A stretch of 64,000 bases of DNA from Galbula dea (Eukaryota; Chordata; Aves; Piciformes; Galbulidae). Position numbers and translations under genes: made by a program. This document shows, one piece after another, positions 35,407-48,334 of this stretch (the stretch's first letter is position 1; each line of letters begins with the position of its first letter). The notes beneath the pieces are model-generated. The model was not told the origin of the DNA and did no database searches. It saw only the letters and a list, made by a program, of their open reading frames with translations. The DNA lies in contig VWZX01010527.1 of NCBI GenBank assembly GCA_013399015.1, positions 992,001 through 1,056,000 on the forward strand, read 5' to 3'.

Positions 35407-38400
35407 AAACACCCATAGGCAAGGACAATGAAGGAAGTGAGAAGGCTATTGCAAATCCTCTGTTCCACTGCTGTCTAGAAACAAAGATCTTCTGACATAG
35501 CATATTTCAACGTCCTTTGTTTAACCTTCCCCCTTGAAAGATTCCAATAAGAGAGCCTTTGTTTTTTGGTGCTTTGTAGGCTAACCTACAGGTTATGCTT
35601 TGATAAATATCCAACAAGCTAAGGAAACATCAAGGCCTTTCCTTAAGATGTGTCATTGCTATATTGTCTGACATCTTCTATTCTTGTCAGACATTATCAT
35701 AAGTACTTAGGAGCTCCTTCTGCCTCTGAAGCTCCTTTTTGCTGTTAGTATATCATGCTAAAGAACCCAATGCTGGTATTTTATCTGGTTTAGGCACTTA
35801 GGACTTCCTCAGGTTCTTCAGAATTCACACTTCTGTCTCCATCTCAGGAGAGGAGGCAGTGAGTTTCATTTTTATAAAGCAATGACATTCCTGGGGCTTG
35901 ACACACACTCTAAAGCAAAACCAGAAACCCACTAGGAGTTACGTTGTGGTGCTCTGGAAGCAGGAGGCTGGTATTCTGGCATAACATGAATAAGCTCATG
36001 GCAAAGCACAGCCATGTCCATGCATATTATTCCTGATACAGAGCAGAATGTGTATGTTCCACAGTTTTAGGCTCAGAAATACCAACTTGGTGAGTTCATT
36101 GATGGTTACAGAACCTGTACTCCAAAGTTAGGATGGTGGTGATACAGGTTTCTACTAAGGCTACTTCCTAGGGAAGATATGCTTTAGGTTTGTGAAGCAA
36201 AACCATCCATGTCATCACTGGTGACATACCAGTGGATAGAAATGGGTGGGATAAACCTGTATGATAACACAGGAAGAGGGGAATGGCTGCTGTAAGGGCT
36301 ACCTGCTATGAGCACAGTGCTTTGCTTCAGATCTTCACTGATGTGAGATACTGGGTGCACTTCTCCAGATTATAAAGTGCCCAAAGTGCTTTTCCTCTCA
36401 AGAGCCTTCCCTTGAGTAACCTTTCCTTTCTGAGGTTAGCCTCACTACTTCATGAGGTCAGCTTAGTTTGGACAAAACTCAGGATAACCAGTAGTCCCTG
36501 TCAACCCCCAAGTGCCCAGGACAAAGACTTCTGTAAACAGCTATATCTACCTCTTTTCTCCATGGGTAAAAGCATACATTACATAGTCTAGAAATCAGTA
36601 GACAGTGTCTACCTCTCAGAAGAGAGGATATAATCATCTTCCAGTAGGAATAGAGGGGCAAATGGCCTGCATATCTCCAAGATGAAGCATGGTCCATTCC
36701 TGGGAGGAATTAGCATCCCTTACTACATATTTGATGAGTTAAACATGCCCTTAGTTGTCTATGAGAATCTACCTGTTTGCATTTGCTGTCTTGGCCTTTG
36801 GTTCCCATCAAAGTTGAGCAGCTCAAGTATCCCAGGATGCATGGATCACTTCCATTCAGATTTCCCTTGCTCCCCCTGACTAGTTTGGGTCATTATTTGA
36901 ACATAGTAGGAGCTACTGAAGGGCCAGAGGATGTTGCAGGTCAAAGGGGATGGTTTCATAGTCAGCATGAGCACATTAAGGGCTGTGTTCCTACCTAAAG
37001 CAATACCACCCATGGTCCTCTTTTCTCCTTGTCCAGCTTCCTTTGCTCTACCATTACCACAGGGTTAACCACTGTGTTTTCAGACAGATCAGAAAGTGGG
37101 GCTCACCCTTCACATGGCAGCACAATTATCAGTCCCAGGGCAAAGGAGGAGGCAAGAAAACATGGCCTGGGCTGGTGAAAGGGTGCAGAAGCCTCTTTCA
37201 GCTAGTAGAAGAGTCTTCAATTTAAGCTGCTCAGGAAGCCATACCTTTAAAGATGCTGCATTCTGACAGGGCTTTTCTCTCACATGAGATGTAAAAATAG
37301 AAGCCCTGACCTCTGGTGGTCACTAAATACTCCCAAATCAGTAAATTGCAATTTTCCAAATTCCTTGATCTTCAGCCTGAGCATTTTGTACCATAAATGG
37401 TTACACTCCAATGGCTGGGTATGTTGGATTGTCACATGTTGTTGGGATGGTACAAACTGTAATTATTAACATTTTACCAAGTCCTCAGGAAACCTAGTCT
37501 GAAAGGTAGTTCTGTCTAACAGACAGTCCAAGCAAACTTCCCTCTACAAACACTAGAGAGCTGCTGGGGCCACATCACTGTTTTCAGCTTCAGGATTGTC
37601 TTACAGACATTTAACAAACCACCTAAGTAATTCATGGCACGTTTGGGACAAGCTGAAGATGAACTTACACTTAAAAGATTCATACCTGCTTGAGTTGCCT
37701 GGGGCTGGAACCATACAAAGTACAGCCTCCTGGTTTATTGTACATGGTGAATGATGAGTGGTTGTTTTAATGGCAAGAAAGTCACTGGGACAGAATGCAA
37801 ACCAACAGCACCAGAGTGCGAGGCTAATACACAGCAAGAAGCTACTCTGCTCCCTGAGAGCAGAAAAAATGCTTAAACTGGAAGGCTGCTCTACCTGGGC
37901 AGGTGCAAAGAGCAAGGCCAGAGGACAAAGAGAGGGTTACTAGCACCAGTACCACTCCAAGAAGACACACCCAAAGATTTCTTGATGTGTAATTGCACAA
38001 GGTTCTTTCCCCTTTCTGTACGTGCATTCCCACTGTGCAAGAAGTGCACAGCTGAAGTAGCACAGGGCATCATTTGGAACATCTTGCTGTGCCTCCTGCT
38101 GCCAGAGCAGCCTCCTCAGGGTGAGCTCCCATCACAGGCTATTGCTGAGATAATTATTATTTGTGACAAAGTGTAAAACAGTACTCTGTCCCTTCAGGGA
38201 GGTGGAACTAGCTGTAATAGGGAAAGCAAACACGTGCTGCATGCACAGGGGTGCTTTATGTCAGTGCAGTGCACACACATGGCCTCCTCTCCTCACCCTG
38301 TGGCACTGGAGGGGCTGAAACCCCAAAGAGTAACTGAGGTGGCTCTTCTGCAGTGGGTGACTGCAACCAGGACATAACAATTGCCCCCTCTGCAAATGTG

Positions 38401-38649
38401 TCATTTGCAATGAGATCCCACTCTCATGCATTGTGTCAGCAACTCAGAAAACCCACACCTTCAGGACAACTCAGGTGGCCAAAACAGGAATCAACTAGGG
38501 GTTTTATTCAGCATTAACCCTCCTGATTTCATCTGTCCTTCAGCTGTTCAGGCTGATGTTTGTGCAGTGTCACAAAGAGATCTGAGCCAGGATGAGGCCA
38601 CCTTGAGCTCCAGGAGCAGCAGAAATAATCCTAAACCCACAAAACATGG

Positions 38650-38840
38650 TGATGTTTAGTTTAATTGTGCAAACACTGGAAAGAGCCCTGGCAATAGCAC
38701 ATTTCACCATAAGGCTGTTAGATAACGCACGTGCATTGTGGAATCATCTCATTTTATATGTTCCTCATTAAAAGTATCTCCTTTTGCATGCTTTTTCCTC
38801 CTAAAGAACACAGAGCCCATTTGTAACTATATCTCATTTT
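38650..38840. promoter_or_regulatory. Candidate conserved non-coding element
   Basis: This AT-rich non-repetitive block has TAGTTTAATTGTGC, GATAACGCACGTGC (containing an E-box CACGTG), TCATTTTATATG and TTTTGCATGC words. It was chosen on motif texture alone. Confidence 0.22.
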
Positions 38841-39204
38841 AGCTGTTTTCCCTTAGAATGAGCAAAACATGCTGCTACTCAGCACAGTGTTGTTTCCCCT
38901 CGCCAGGCAGGCTGGGTGAAGGAAGCAGGGTGTACCCACACACTTGTAGCTCTGCATGATGAAGGTCCAAACCCTGAGCTGCATGTCTTCCCTTGGCATA
39001 AGCACTCTCTGCATGTGCACCACCCAGGCACAGGCAGGGCTGTGCATGCACCCATGGAAATACACCCAGGCACTGCCTCTTCCAAGCCCTTGTGTTTCTC
39101 AGCTGGTTCTTCTCAAGCATGCACAAAGCTCTTTCTTCACAAAAGAGAAGGCATGCAAAAGAAAGAACCTCCAGAGCCAGTGCGGTGACCTTGCTTCTGT
39201 TAAC

Positions 39205-39320
39205 ACTTGATCCCTATTTGACACTTCTCTGCTGTAGTGCTTGAGAAGTCCCATCATCTTAGATGTTGGGAAACTGAGGCAGAGAGGTGGGAAAGGAAGG
39301 AGTAATGGCTACTCAGGTGG
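39205..39320 (-). repeat. MIR-type SINE relic, reverse orientation
   Basis: CCCATCATCTTAGATGTTGG followed by GAAACTGAGGCAGAGAGGTG matches the reversed MIR core from memory (CCCATTTTACAGATGGGG, GAAACTGAGGCAGAGAGGTT). Similarity is strong over about 45 bases and weaker on both sides. The outer limits are approximate. Confidence 0.6.
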
Positions 39321-42115
39321 GACTGCACTGAGCTTTTCCACTTGCACAACTACATGCTGGCAAACCTCCAGTGTAGGTGCAGGTGACCTTATTAAGGAAT
39401 TGCTCATTGCAAACTTGTCAGTGTTGTCACAAGCTTCCATGAAGGTGGGCCCTGTCCCTGGAGAAACAGATCCCTTCACAGGGAAATAACCACAGATCCT
39501 CTCAGAACTCTGGACACCAAAAAAATCACTCCTGTGGGGTTTTTTTCCTGACCCTGATAATGTTTGGCCAGCAGAGATCCCCTATTAAATTTCCAAAGAC
39601 CTCTTCCTGCATGAGGGATCATTGCAGGTTTGTAACAAATGTCTTTTGACATTTACAGAACCCAGGAAGAGTTTTATACATTTGTGAAGGCCACGTGGCT
39701 CCCAGTGAGGAACACAATAGCTCACAGGAGCCCTAATTAGTGCTAATTACTTTTCTGATTGAGCTGCCTTGACTCCGAGGGTCATGTTATCACTGCAAAG
39801 TGAGGGAGGAGATGCCATAGGAGGATCCACATTGGCATGGACTAATCCTGTGTCAACAACCCTGGGACAACACTGGGCCACAGGAGGCTGTGGACACCCC
39901 AGGATCGCAATTGCACCCCATTGAGAGCTCTTGCAGAGCTTCCCATGTCCTCTATCCATGCAGGAAGGTCAAAGGAAGATATCAAATAATTAAGACATGA
40001 GTGTTGCACCTTGTGTCCATGCCCTAAGAGACAGGCTGAGGTGTTGTAAAGCTTTCCTCAGTATTGTAGAAAAAGGTAATTAATGAGTCTGTGAAGTACT
40101 AATGCACATGCAAAAAGGGAGAAAGAACAGAGAAGCAACACAAACCTCATGCTGTAAAATAAAGCAAAATCCTTTTCTGGGGAGGTGGAGAGGTGGGGTT
40201 CAGGGGTTCTGTCTTCTGCTCTGCTGTGGAGGAGAAGTGGGACAGGTGCTCCAGACAACCACTGAGCACAGCATAGGAGAAATGCTCCCATACCTACTGG
40301 ACATTTTGCTGTGAGGTTTTCCTGGTGACAGAAGGGCAGAGCATCAGCATTTCAGCTCCTGCTCTGCAATGCATGACTCTCACTGGGCTCTCTCTGCCTG
40401 AAACATATGATGCACTAATGACGCCACCCAGGGATGACAAGCAGCTTAAGAGCTGGCTCTACCCTCTGGACACCTGGCACATCAAACCATGGAGCAAGCA
40501 GCATGTGCTGGCTTGGGAAAAAGCCATTACCACTTTGGACAGCCACTGGGCCTAACTGTTAATCCAGTGCCTTCATCTCCCCTATTGCTATTAATATAAG
40601 AAGAGAGAGGAAAAAAATCCAGGAGGAGGAACTGATTCAGCTGTGGGAGCATGTCATTAGATTACTGATTCAAACCTCTGAGCTGTGATAGGATCGAGTG
40701 AAACAACAGGGAATTCAAGCAGGGAAAGCTCATGCAATGTCTAATTATTATAGACTAATGATACCCATCCCTAGATCAGCTTCAGCTTTCTTTTCTGAGA
40801 CTTTATGATCAAAACCTCTCATGATGTGTAGGAAAAGCCCAACATACAGCACACAAACTTAGACACTGCTGCTGAGCAGCTGCTGCAGCAAGTCAGTGCT
40901 GAGTCTGCCAGCCTAAGCATTGCCAAGGAAGAAGGACCTTGGTACATGAGTTTGTCCCCAAGGAAGCTCTCCTCATAGCTCCCACCAGAGCTGGAATTGT
41001 GTTTCCTCCTCATGCATGAAGGTTTTTGTTGTTTCCAATTGCCCTTATTTTCAGAGTCTTAATTTAGTGTTCAATGAGGTATTGTTGAAAAAGGCTTCCA
41101 GAAGGGTTTCAAATCTAGACAAGGGTCAAGAGGAGCTGTTAGAAAGTCCCTTTTTGACAGAGGGTCACAAGTTTAGATTAGCTTAGACATTGACTTCTAA
41201 TGTTGCTTAGTGAGGGCAGTTAAATCCTTTGCCATTTCCAGAGAAGACTAACATATCAACCTTGCATCACTTTACCTGCAGAGAGAATTGGCTTCTGCAG
41301 AATTTCAGGGCTCCAGAAAACATGATGAGAAAAGTTACCAGACCCAACCAGACAGAGAAGGAGGGGAAAGGTACAGGAGGACAATGGTGGGACACCTTTT
41401 TTCCTTAAGCATCCAGCTATCCCTCCTTGTCCTCAGCAAACTTTCATGGTTTGCATTCAGTGTGTTTCTATAGAGTCACCCAGAGACACCAGTCACTGAA
41501 GTAATAAAGATCAAAAGTTGTATACTCATCAGAGATAGTTTTTGGAGTGAGAGTGTAATTGCAAGGACACTTAGCTTTTATATGTAGGTCTTCATGTGCA
41601 CAGAGAGGACAAAGCTGCTCCATGCAGATGCTCAGGTCAGCCACAGAGCAAATACTCTTTCTGCCACCAAAGCTATCCATGCTTGTGCAGCTGGCCACAG
41701 AAGTGTCAACACCTGGTCTCAAACTATACCCAAGCACAAGAAGAACATGTACTGAAGTCTCCAGCACACAGACAAACCATGAGCTGTTAGGAATCTGAAA
41801 TAAAATTCTACCACATACCATGTAAAAATAAATAAAACAAAGTCCTTTTCTAATTAAATAGATGATGAAAGGGAAAGCTGAGAAGCAATGCAGCTGGCAA
41901 CCCTTTGAAATAATTAGACCTATCTACTCGGCTCTAAAGTTTTTTTACTATCAGGAACATCAAGAAGGGTGTCAGCAAGAGACCTTCTCATTTCTTAGGT
42001 GAACAGCACTGAAGGATTTAAAGTCTATTGAAAGAAGCCTGGGATTCTTTAAGTTCACTGAAGCCAAAGTAATTCACCCTGAATGCAGGCCCTGAAGGTG
42101 ACTGTGGAGTTTAGA
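39321..42115. other. Non-coding unique sequence, no gene seen
   Basis: It includes an inverted pair of TAATTA cores at 39734-39749. A 117-codon minus-strand frame at 41468-41821 is cysteine-rich in translation, but has no known motif spacing and overlaps plus-strand frames. No repeat family is identified. Confidence 0.5.
39734..39749. promoter_or_regulatory. Inverted pair of homeodomain-type TAATTA sites
   Basis: TAATTAG (39734-39740) and CTAATTA (39743-39749) are exact reverse complements separated by TG. Closely spaced palindromic TAAT cores are the form bound by paired-class homeodomain dimers. The site is isolated, so function is only a suggestion. Confidence 0.3.
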
Positions 42116-42335
42116 ATAAGGGTGTCAACACGGTGCTTTTATCGTTTGCTAGCAGAGCTGCTGCTGCACATGGAGCTTGCCTTGACCATTTAATTAATAA
42201 AGGGACCCACGCAGCTGGAATTAACATGAACTTTCAAAGCATCAAAAAGTCCAGCAAAGGCTCAAGCTGATATTTTCATTTATATATATTAGCTTATTCT
42301 GGGCCATTGTTGTGCTCCTCATTCACATGATAGAG
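42116..42335. promoter_or_regulatory. Candidate conserved non-coding element
   Basis: This non-repetitive block contains TTTTATCGTTTGC, CATTTAATTAATAAAGG, GGAATTAACATGAAC and CATTTATATATATTAGC words. It mixes Cdx/Hox-like, paired-homeodomain-like and nuclear-receptor-half-site-like motifs. Among the AT-rich blocks in this window, it most resembles a developmental enhancer. Evidence is compositional only. Confidence 0.3.
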
Positions 42336-42570
42336 CAGCCTCTTACTCACACACACACCCTTACATATTTCCTTTCATTTTACCTCCACAGTGCTTCTGT
42401 GTGATGGGGGCTATCACCAATTAACAGTGACAATGGGAGCTGGAAGGGAATTTTAGCAAGCACAGCAGGGTTGTTTTTCAGTCCCCAAAATCTTTGAGGA
42501 AAGGGATTATTGCCCCTTTCCTGCCCAGCTTCTCCCTAAAAATGCTGAGCTCCACACCAGTGATTTTCTC

Positions 42571-42640
42571 TGATCTTTTTTTCCTATTCTTGGTTTTCCT
42601 CTGTCTCTTTCCCTTTTTTTTTTTTTTCCTTTCATTTAAC
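42571..42640 (+). repeat. Pyrimidine-rich tract with T14
   Basis: About 70 bases are roughly 85-90% C and T, including an uninterrupted T run at 42614-42627. It reads as low-complexity sequence. The 67-codon minus-strand lysine-rich frame here (42478-42681) is its translation artefact. Confidence 0.75.
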
Positions 42641-45620
42641 TCCAAACAATAGCAAGGACAATCCTTCAAAAATATTTTCATTGTAGCACATTGAACAGAA
42701 CTGGCTTCAACCCTGCCAGGTCAAAACATTCACTCCACTCCTCAGCACTTCACAGAGTCCTATAAATCAGACCGTGAGAATCTAGCATTTATTGTTACCT
42801 CTAGTCAATGTAAACACTGCCTTTCCTCTTATTCCTACACCGAGGGGCAAAGGTCCCAATTAATATCACAAAATTGTATTTGATATCACACTGGTCTATT
42901 TATAGACTCAAGAGTTGCCATTTCACCCCTGTAATCCTCAAGCAGGAATGGAACTTCTGGTTAAAAACAGTCTGCAAACTGAGGTGATAGGGCTGTTGAA
43001 TCGTCGTAGATGGTCTAATCAAACACAAAGGCTTGAGCTCACTGGATGACATTTTCTGCCTTGTATGTTCATGAGAACAGAACATAATAATCTAATTGTC
43101 TCTTCTAGCCTTGAATCCTACTGCTCTTTGGCACCATGAGTTCACTGACTACACTGGCTTTCATGGTTAAGCTCTGTAGATAGTCATCATTGAAGCCACA
43201 GTGGATCACTATCCCAGATGCTGAGGAAGCAGGATTTAACCCCTCACATCAGGCATTAAACTACCCCCAGATGCTCATTCCTTCCCCCTCTATCACGTAC
43301 CTTTGAAGGTCTTTCTTGCACAGGCTATTGTCAAGTCAGAGCCATCACAGAACTGAAGCCTAATTTAGGACTTCGGTCACTCATCCTTCTCATGACTGTT
43401 AGTGGAGAGCATGGAGTTAGGCTGGTTTTTCCTCCATGGGGGTTTTATTTGCTCTTGGGGAATACTTTCAGAGCAGAAACAGGTGGGCATGGAGTTTAGC
43501 ATACCAGGACTAAGCAGAAGCTGGGGGGTGGAGCTTGCAAATTGCAGGGCTGGAATTAAATGTCCTAAATGCAGCTGGAGCTGGCCTCCAGCCTCCTGAT
43601 AGCACAAGAAAGCTCCTCTCTGTCCTGAACATTAAATATCTTGCAACTGTCTGGATACCTCCCAGTGATGTCTTTCTAAAATAGAAACTGAAGGAAGTTT
43701 CTGGATAAAACATTACTCAGTGTTGAATTGCCACTGCAGTATCTTTTAGTAGAAACCCAATGTATCTCTGAAAGTCTCAGTTAAATATTTTGGTAGCTCC
43801 TCTAGTTGTTCCTCTCTGCAGCCTGACAAACATTTCACACTGGTGGCACAGCTTTTGGTTGGAAGAAATCCTAGCTTTGTTGACACTGACTTCAGTCAAC
43901 TTCAGAGGGCCTCTCTGCTTTTGGGCTTGTCAACACACAGCGGACTGAGACATGCTGCCAGCAGGCAGCTCCTTCTAGAAAACATTATTTGAATCCAAAT
44001 TGTCTCCCAGGCATTTTTTTTTTTTTAAACTTCATATTGTGTGAGTTACATGCCTGACAGAATAGAAAATCTGGGTTAGTCCCTCATTGTTCATTTCCAG
44101 AAGATCATCTCCCCATTCCTACCCACCAACCCCCAAAATACCACATTCTCATCATTCAAATGGCTTCCACATGGCAATGTACAACCAAACCTAGCTTCAT
44201 GCTGCTGGGTAATAGCCACATGCAAAGACCAGCTAAGCTCAGTAGGACTAGGAGATTATTTATACTTAGGAAAACAACATCATAAGGGACAATTTTTGAC
44301 TTCTTTTACCTGAGTGATCAGATGCCATTATCACTCCTTTGCATGTGGAAAGATTACACTCCCCCTTCTGCCTCTGGTCTGCAGTTGCAAAACAACACCT
44401 TTACTTTGGTGTGGATATTGATGTATTTAGTTCTGTTTAATCAATCCACTCCTGGGGTTCTCAAGCTAGATCTCTTTAAAAATACTCCACCACTTGCAAA
44501 ACAACAAAACCCCACAGGAAACAGCCCTTATGCATCCTTCAGATATGTTCCACTGTATCCAAAGGAGAAAGTAGGGAAATAGGAACAAAGAGAGCACTTT
44601 GCTTGTCACTCTGTAAGTGTAAGACCAAGGACTAGTTTTATTACAAACCCTGGTTTACCTGAAGATGTTTATGAAGAGTTAACTGAAGATGCTGTAGTTT
44701 ATACAAATTATAATGACTTATTTGTATTAGATAAGAACTTAGAGACCTCAAGAATGTTAAATGTTTCCTAGCTGGGAAAATCCCCCCACACTGCTATGTT
44801 GAGTGTAGTGTACTATAACACTAAGTCATGAAGAAGTACATTTCAGTTTCTTGATGGCAAGGATACAGCATAATCTGCAAGTAACTTGCCTCACATTGTA
44901 AGAGGCTAACAGTCACTTCAGAAAATGCTCATTTCTGCCTCTTGACCTTTGTCTGGCAAAGCATCATGTCAGGAAGCTGTTCCCATCCCAAACAGCTCTC
45001 AAATTCCCACTTTGTTTTACTAGGACTGTAGGACCTTGGATTCAGGATATTGAAAGATAGGATCTACCTGGTTCTTCACAGTCCACAGACCTCTCTGCAA
45101 GGAAAAATGTAGTTTAAAATGTGCAATTTGTTATTTTCTTACTGAGGACAGCTCCCCCAGCTCTCAGAGATCTGTAGTGAAATGGATTTTTTGCTCCAAT
45201 GGACTCCATTATCTTTTTTCCATGATTTTGCTCACCTCTGCCAATTGACATGGTTTTTCACTGTAATTATTCAGTATACAGTGTGTGCTGATGAGTGCTT
45301 TCTGTTTCAGGACATTTCCTTCCTAATTTGGAGTCACTCAGGGCCTGAAGATATCAATAAAGACTTGGGGACAGAAACCAAGGTGTAAGAAAATTGAGTG
45401 CAAGGAAAAACTTCTGAGATACTGAGAACAATGGTGTAATGTCCATCAGCACCTTCAGATGTTCAGGCAGGAAGAGTGAGCAACTTAAAAGTACCCAAGT
45501 GAGCCAGTGCTCAGAAAACTCAGTTTAAACATTAGAACTGCACAGATATTTTTGTTTAAAGTATTTTAAAAGTAAGTATTTTTCACAGGATAAGAAACAA
45601 ATATGGTATCATACAGACAA
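42641..45620. other. Non-coding unique sequence, no gene seen
   Basis: A T13 run lies at 44014-44026. An imperfect inverted repeat (GTTGAC ... GTCAAC) lies at 43879-43900. The short ORFs have no recognisable domain. No named repeat is found. Confidence 0.5.
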
Positions 45621-45745
45621 ACTATGCTATAGTATGATTCAGTGGTCAGAAGAGAGAACTGGGAATCAGCACTTCCCATTTGTTCTTCTATTTACCTTTA
45701 AACAAATCAGACATCAAATATCCACAATTCCTCCAGACTTCATTT
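45621..45745 (+). repeat. MIR-type SINE relic (5' tRNA-related part)
   Basis: CAGTGGTCAGAAGAGAGAAC, TGGGAATCAGCACTTCC, TTTGTTCTTCTATTTACC and AAACAAATCA are co-linear with the amniote MIR variant I remember (AGTGGTTAGAGCA, GGACTGGGAATCAGGACT, GGTTCTATTCC, GGGCAAATCA). The tRNA-derived B-box region is degraded. The short 60-codon frame here is not a gene. Confidence 0.6.
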
Positions 45746-48334
45746 CAAAATGCATGTTTAGCATCTCCACAGTGTGGACCTTCTGTCTCCATGCCAAAAC
45801 AGTAAACCAGGGTTAATGCTGCTGACCTTCTTCAGTAGATCTTGCAGCATTTTTCTTGCAGAGCAGTTTGAGATCCTCAAATTAGCTGCTCCAGAGATTC
45901 AAAAATATTGCAGTGATTCTTCTAACCTAACCCTGTGATAGTTATGTGGAGAGCACTGCCAGCTCCAGAGCTGAAAGGGCAGATATGTCCACAGCCATGG
46001 CGTCAGGCAGCCTGACGAGTGAGTTTGTAACACAATCAGAAATGCTTTTTTAGCATTGTTTTATCCTGGAATCAATAAAGAAACCCTTTCAAAATTGCAG
46101 TTGAAGAAGCACAGCCCTTTGCTCTGTCTCTGTGCACTCACCACACATTGTGCCAGCTGAGGCAGAGCCTGTACTCTCATAAGCAGGTGACAGAAGAACA
46201 CAGATTTGATTTGGGCCACAAAATGCCAACTCTAATGGATTCTAAAGCCAATAGCAAAAGGTTTCTGTTGTCTGCCATGGAAAAAATCTGCAAGTAAAAT
46301 GCAGAAATGATGGAGGTGACAGAGCTAGGAGTTGTGTGAGTTGTCTAGAGAAAAGGGGTGCAGATGGAGAAGGGAGGGGGACAGACAAAAAGACATTTAG
46401 GTGATTGCTTTTCATTGGCCTAACTAGCAATAAAAACAAATTGGGCAAGCTCCTGAGAATTTCTCCTGGATAATCAATCACAGATAACAGAATTAGGCAG
46501 AGGCACTAAGCAAGCAGCAGGATGTTAATTCAAGTTACATTTTTAACAGCTGAGGGTGAATAACTCAACTACGTATTTCCTAGCTGAAGTTTATGCATTT
46601 CTTGTTTTCCTAATCTTGCCACTTGACCACATGCAGAACACAATCATCTCCAAAATTATTCATTGCTTGGGATTCTGCACTAGATTTCTTCTGCCTCATA
46701 GACAGGACAGGTAACATCTCAGGAAAGAGGATTATTTAGTCCAGAGCCCCTCACAGCCAGAAAAGTCACCACTGCTGACAAAAAGGAAAGTAGATGGAGT
46801 GGCAGCTATTTCAGGAGAGAGGGCACTTCCCTGCCTCAAGCATCCTTATTCCCTTCCTTGAACTGCTGCTGTGGGGCTGGTGCCCAGCTCCTGCAGTGAG
46901 GTTCACAGGGTGGCTGGAAGGACAATACAAACAGAGCAGCTCCACACCAATATTACTAATTCCAAATATTCACCTCCAAGAGTGTATTTATCCCTGCTTC
47001 TGACCTATCCCAGTAGACCCTGGTAGGAAAGATGTGGAAGCAGACTTCTTTCTCCCTGCAGTCCATTCCATGCCATACAGGCAGTGGCTTGACCACACCA
47101 GCCAAAAAAACCTCTTCCATGTGGATTTGCCCCAAGTCTCACTTTGTGTGTACTCACTCAGCAGCATCCTGCTCCTGGCAAGCTTCTAGCAGTGCTCCTG
47201 TAACAGCACAGCACACAAGTGCTGTTGTACTTGTGACAATGTTTCTTCTCCACAGCTGGAGGAAGTCTGATCTTAAAATTAGGTTTCTGCTAGGAATAAA
47301 AATAGTCACACTGAATATTTAGGGTTTGTTTATATCTCCCAGCTTCCACTAACATTCCTGCCATTTAATTTGTTTGAAAAGCTATTCAGAGGAAACTAAT
47401 ATGTGGCATGAAGACAGGAAGAGCTATAAAATGCCAAAATCTAAGCACACATTCAGTGACATTATGCACATTACTTGCCTGGCTTTACTGTTGAAAGTTC
47501 AAGTCAAAGGGGAAGTTTTGTCTTTAAAAACAAAGACCTGCACACGTGTGGACTGCACCTCCTTTCTTCAGGAGCTCTGCTTGGATCAGATGGGTTCAGC
47601 AATCTGCATAAAAATGAAGAGCAGCAACATTGCACCTGCAATTAGGCAGACTTAGCCCTGATGCAAGCACAGCCAGCACGATTCCCTGGCTTCAATGGAA
47701 GTTGTAGCTCTTTATTCCAGACTTGTAAATGCTTCTGCATTTGCTAGCCTGTAAGTGTTATCCACTTTGGGGGTCTTCTGGTTTTTGGTGGGGTTTGGGG
47801 TTTTCTTTAATATCTCCTGCTAGAAACACTGACTTGCATTTGAGCTTCCAGCTTCTGAGATTTAAGGCAGGCTGCTGTTTCAAATATAAAAATCACTGCT
47901 ATAGTCTGAAACAGAACAGAGAAATATCAAGTCTTAACTTAAATGCAAAAACTTAAGCACAAATACTAGGAAAGAAGATTTTATGCAACAGTGTTTGCAT
48001 ATGATACAGAACATTTCCATTTAACTTACTACTCTGAGTGGGATGCAGTGGTTTCTGTGGATTATTTGCAACATTAAAAGGTATGACATTAATATTGCAT
48101 GACCCTTCTTCAGACAGAATAAACAAACAAAGCATCTGAGCTTCATGTACCTGTTATTTGTGATTGGCTTTTTATAAAAATTCTCTTTTAAAACTGAAAT
48201 AGTCAAATCAAAGTCATTTTGCTGTGAAGACTATGTGTGCTAACAAAATATAGATTCCCTGCATAGTGTAAACATAAATACAAGAGATTTAGCCTAACCT
48301 TCTGATCTCTACAGCAGTTTCTCAGAATGGCACT
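45746..48334. other. Non-coding unique sequence, no gene seen
   Basis: It contains a CpG-bearing 17-base near-palindrome at 46001-46017 and several 60-96-codon frames without domains. No interspersed repeat is recognised. Confidence 0.5.
46001..46017. repeat. Perfect inverted repeat, 8-bp arms and 1-base spacer
   Basis: CGTCAGGC and GCCTGACG flank a single A. Each arm carries a CpG in otherwise CpG-poor sequence. It could be a dimeric binding site. Confidence 0.85.

Larger units (their letters stand above)
34134..39204. other. Non-coding unique sequence with small tandem duplications
   Basis: No gene is recognised. Two two-copy tandem repeats are annotated separately. A cluster of homopolymer runs (G5, T5, G3, T7, C8, T5) lies at about 35367-35405. 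An AT-rich motif-dense block lies at about 38650-38840. The short ORFs (up to 104 codons) lack recognisable domains. Confidence 0.5.

Noticed and set aside
41468..41821. 117-codon cysteine-rich minus-strand frame
   Set aside because: Cysteines show no known zinc-finger or disulfide spacing, and plus-strand frames overlap it equally well.
44870..44920. Possible reverse MIR (AAGTAACTTGCCTCACATTG)
   Set aside because: The match covers only about 20 bases, and the flanks do not continue the family pattern.
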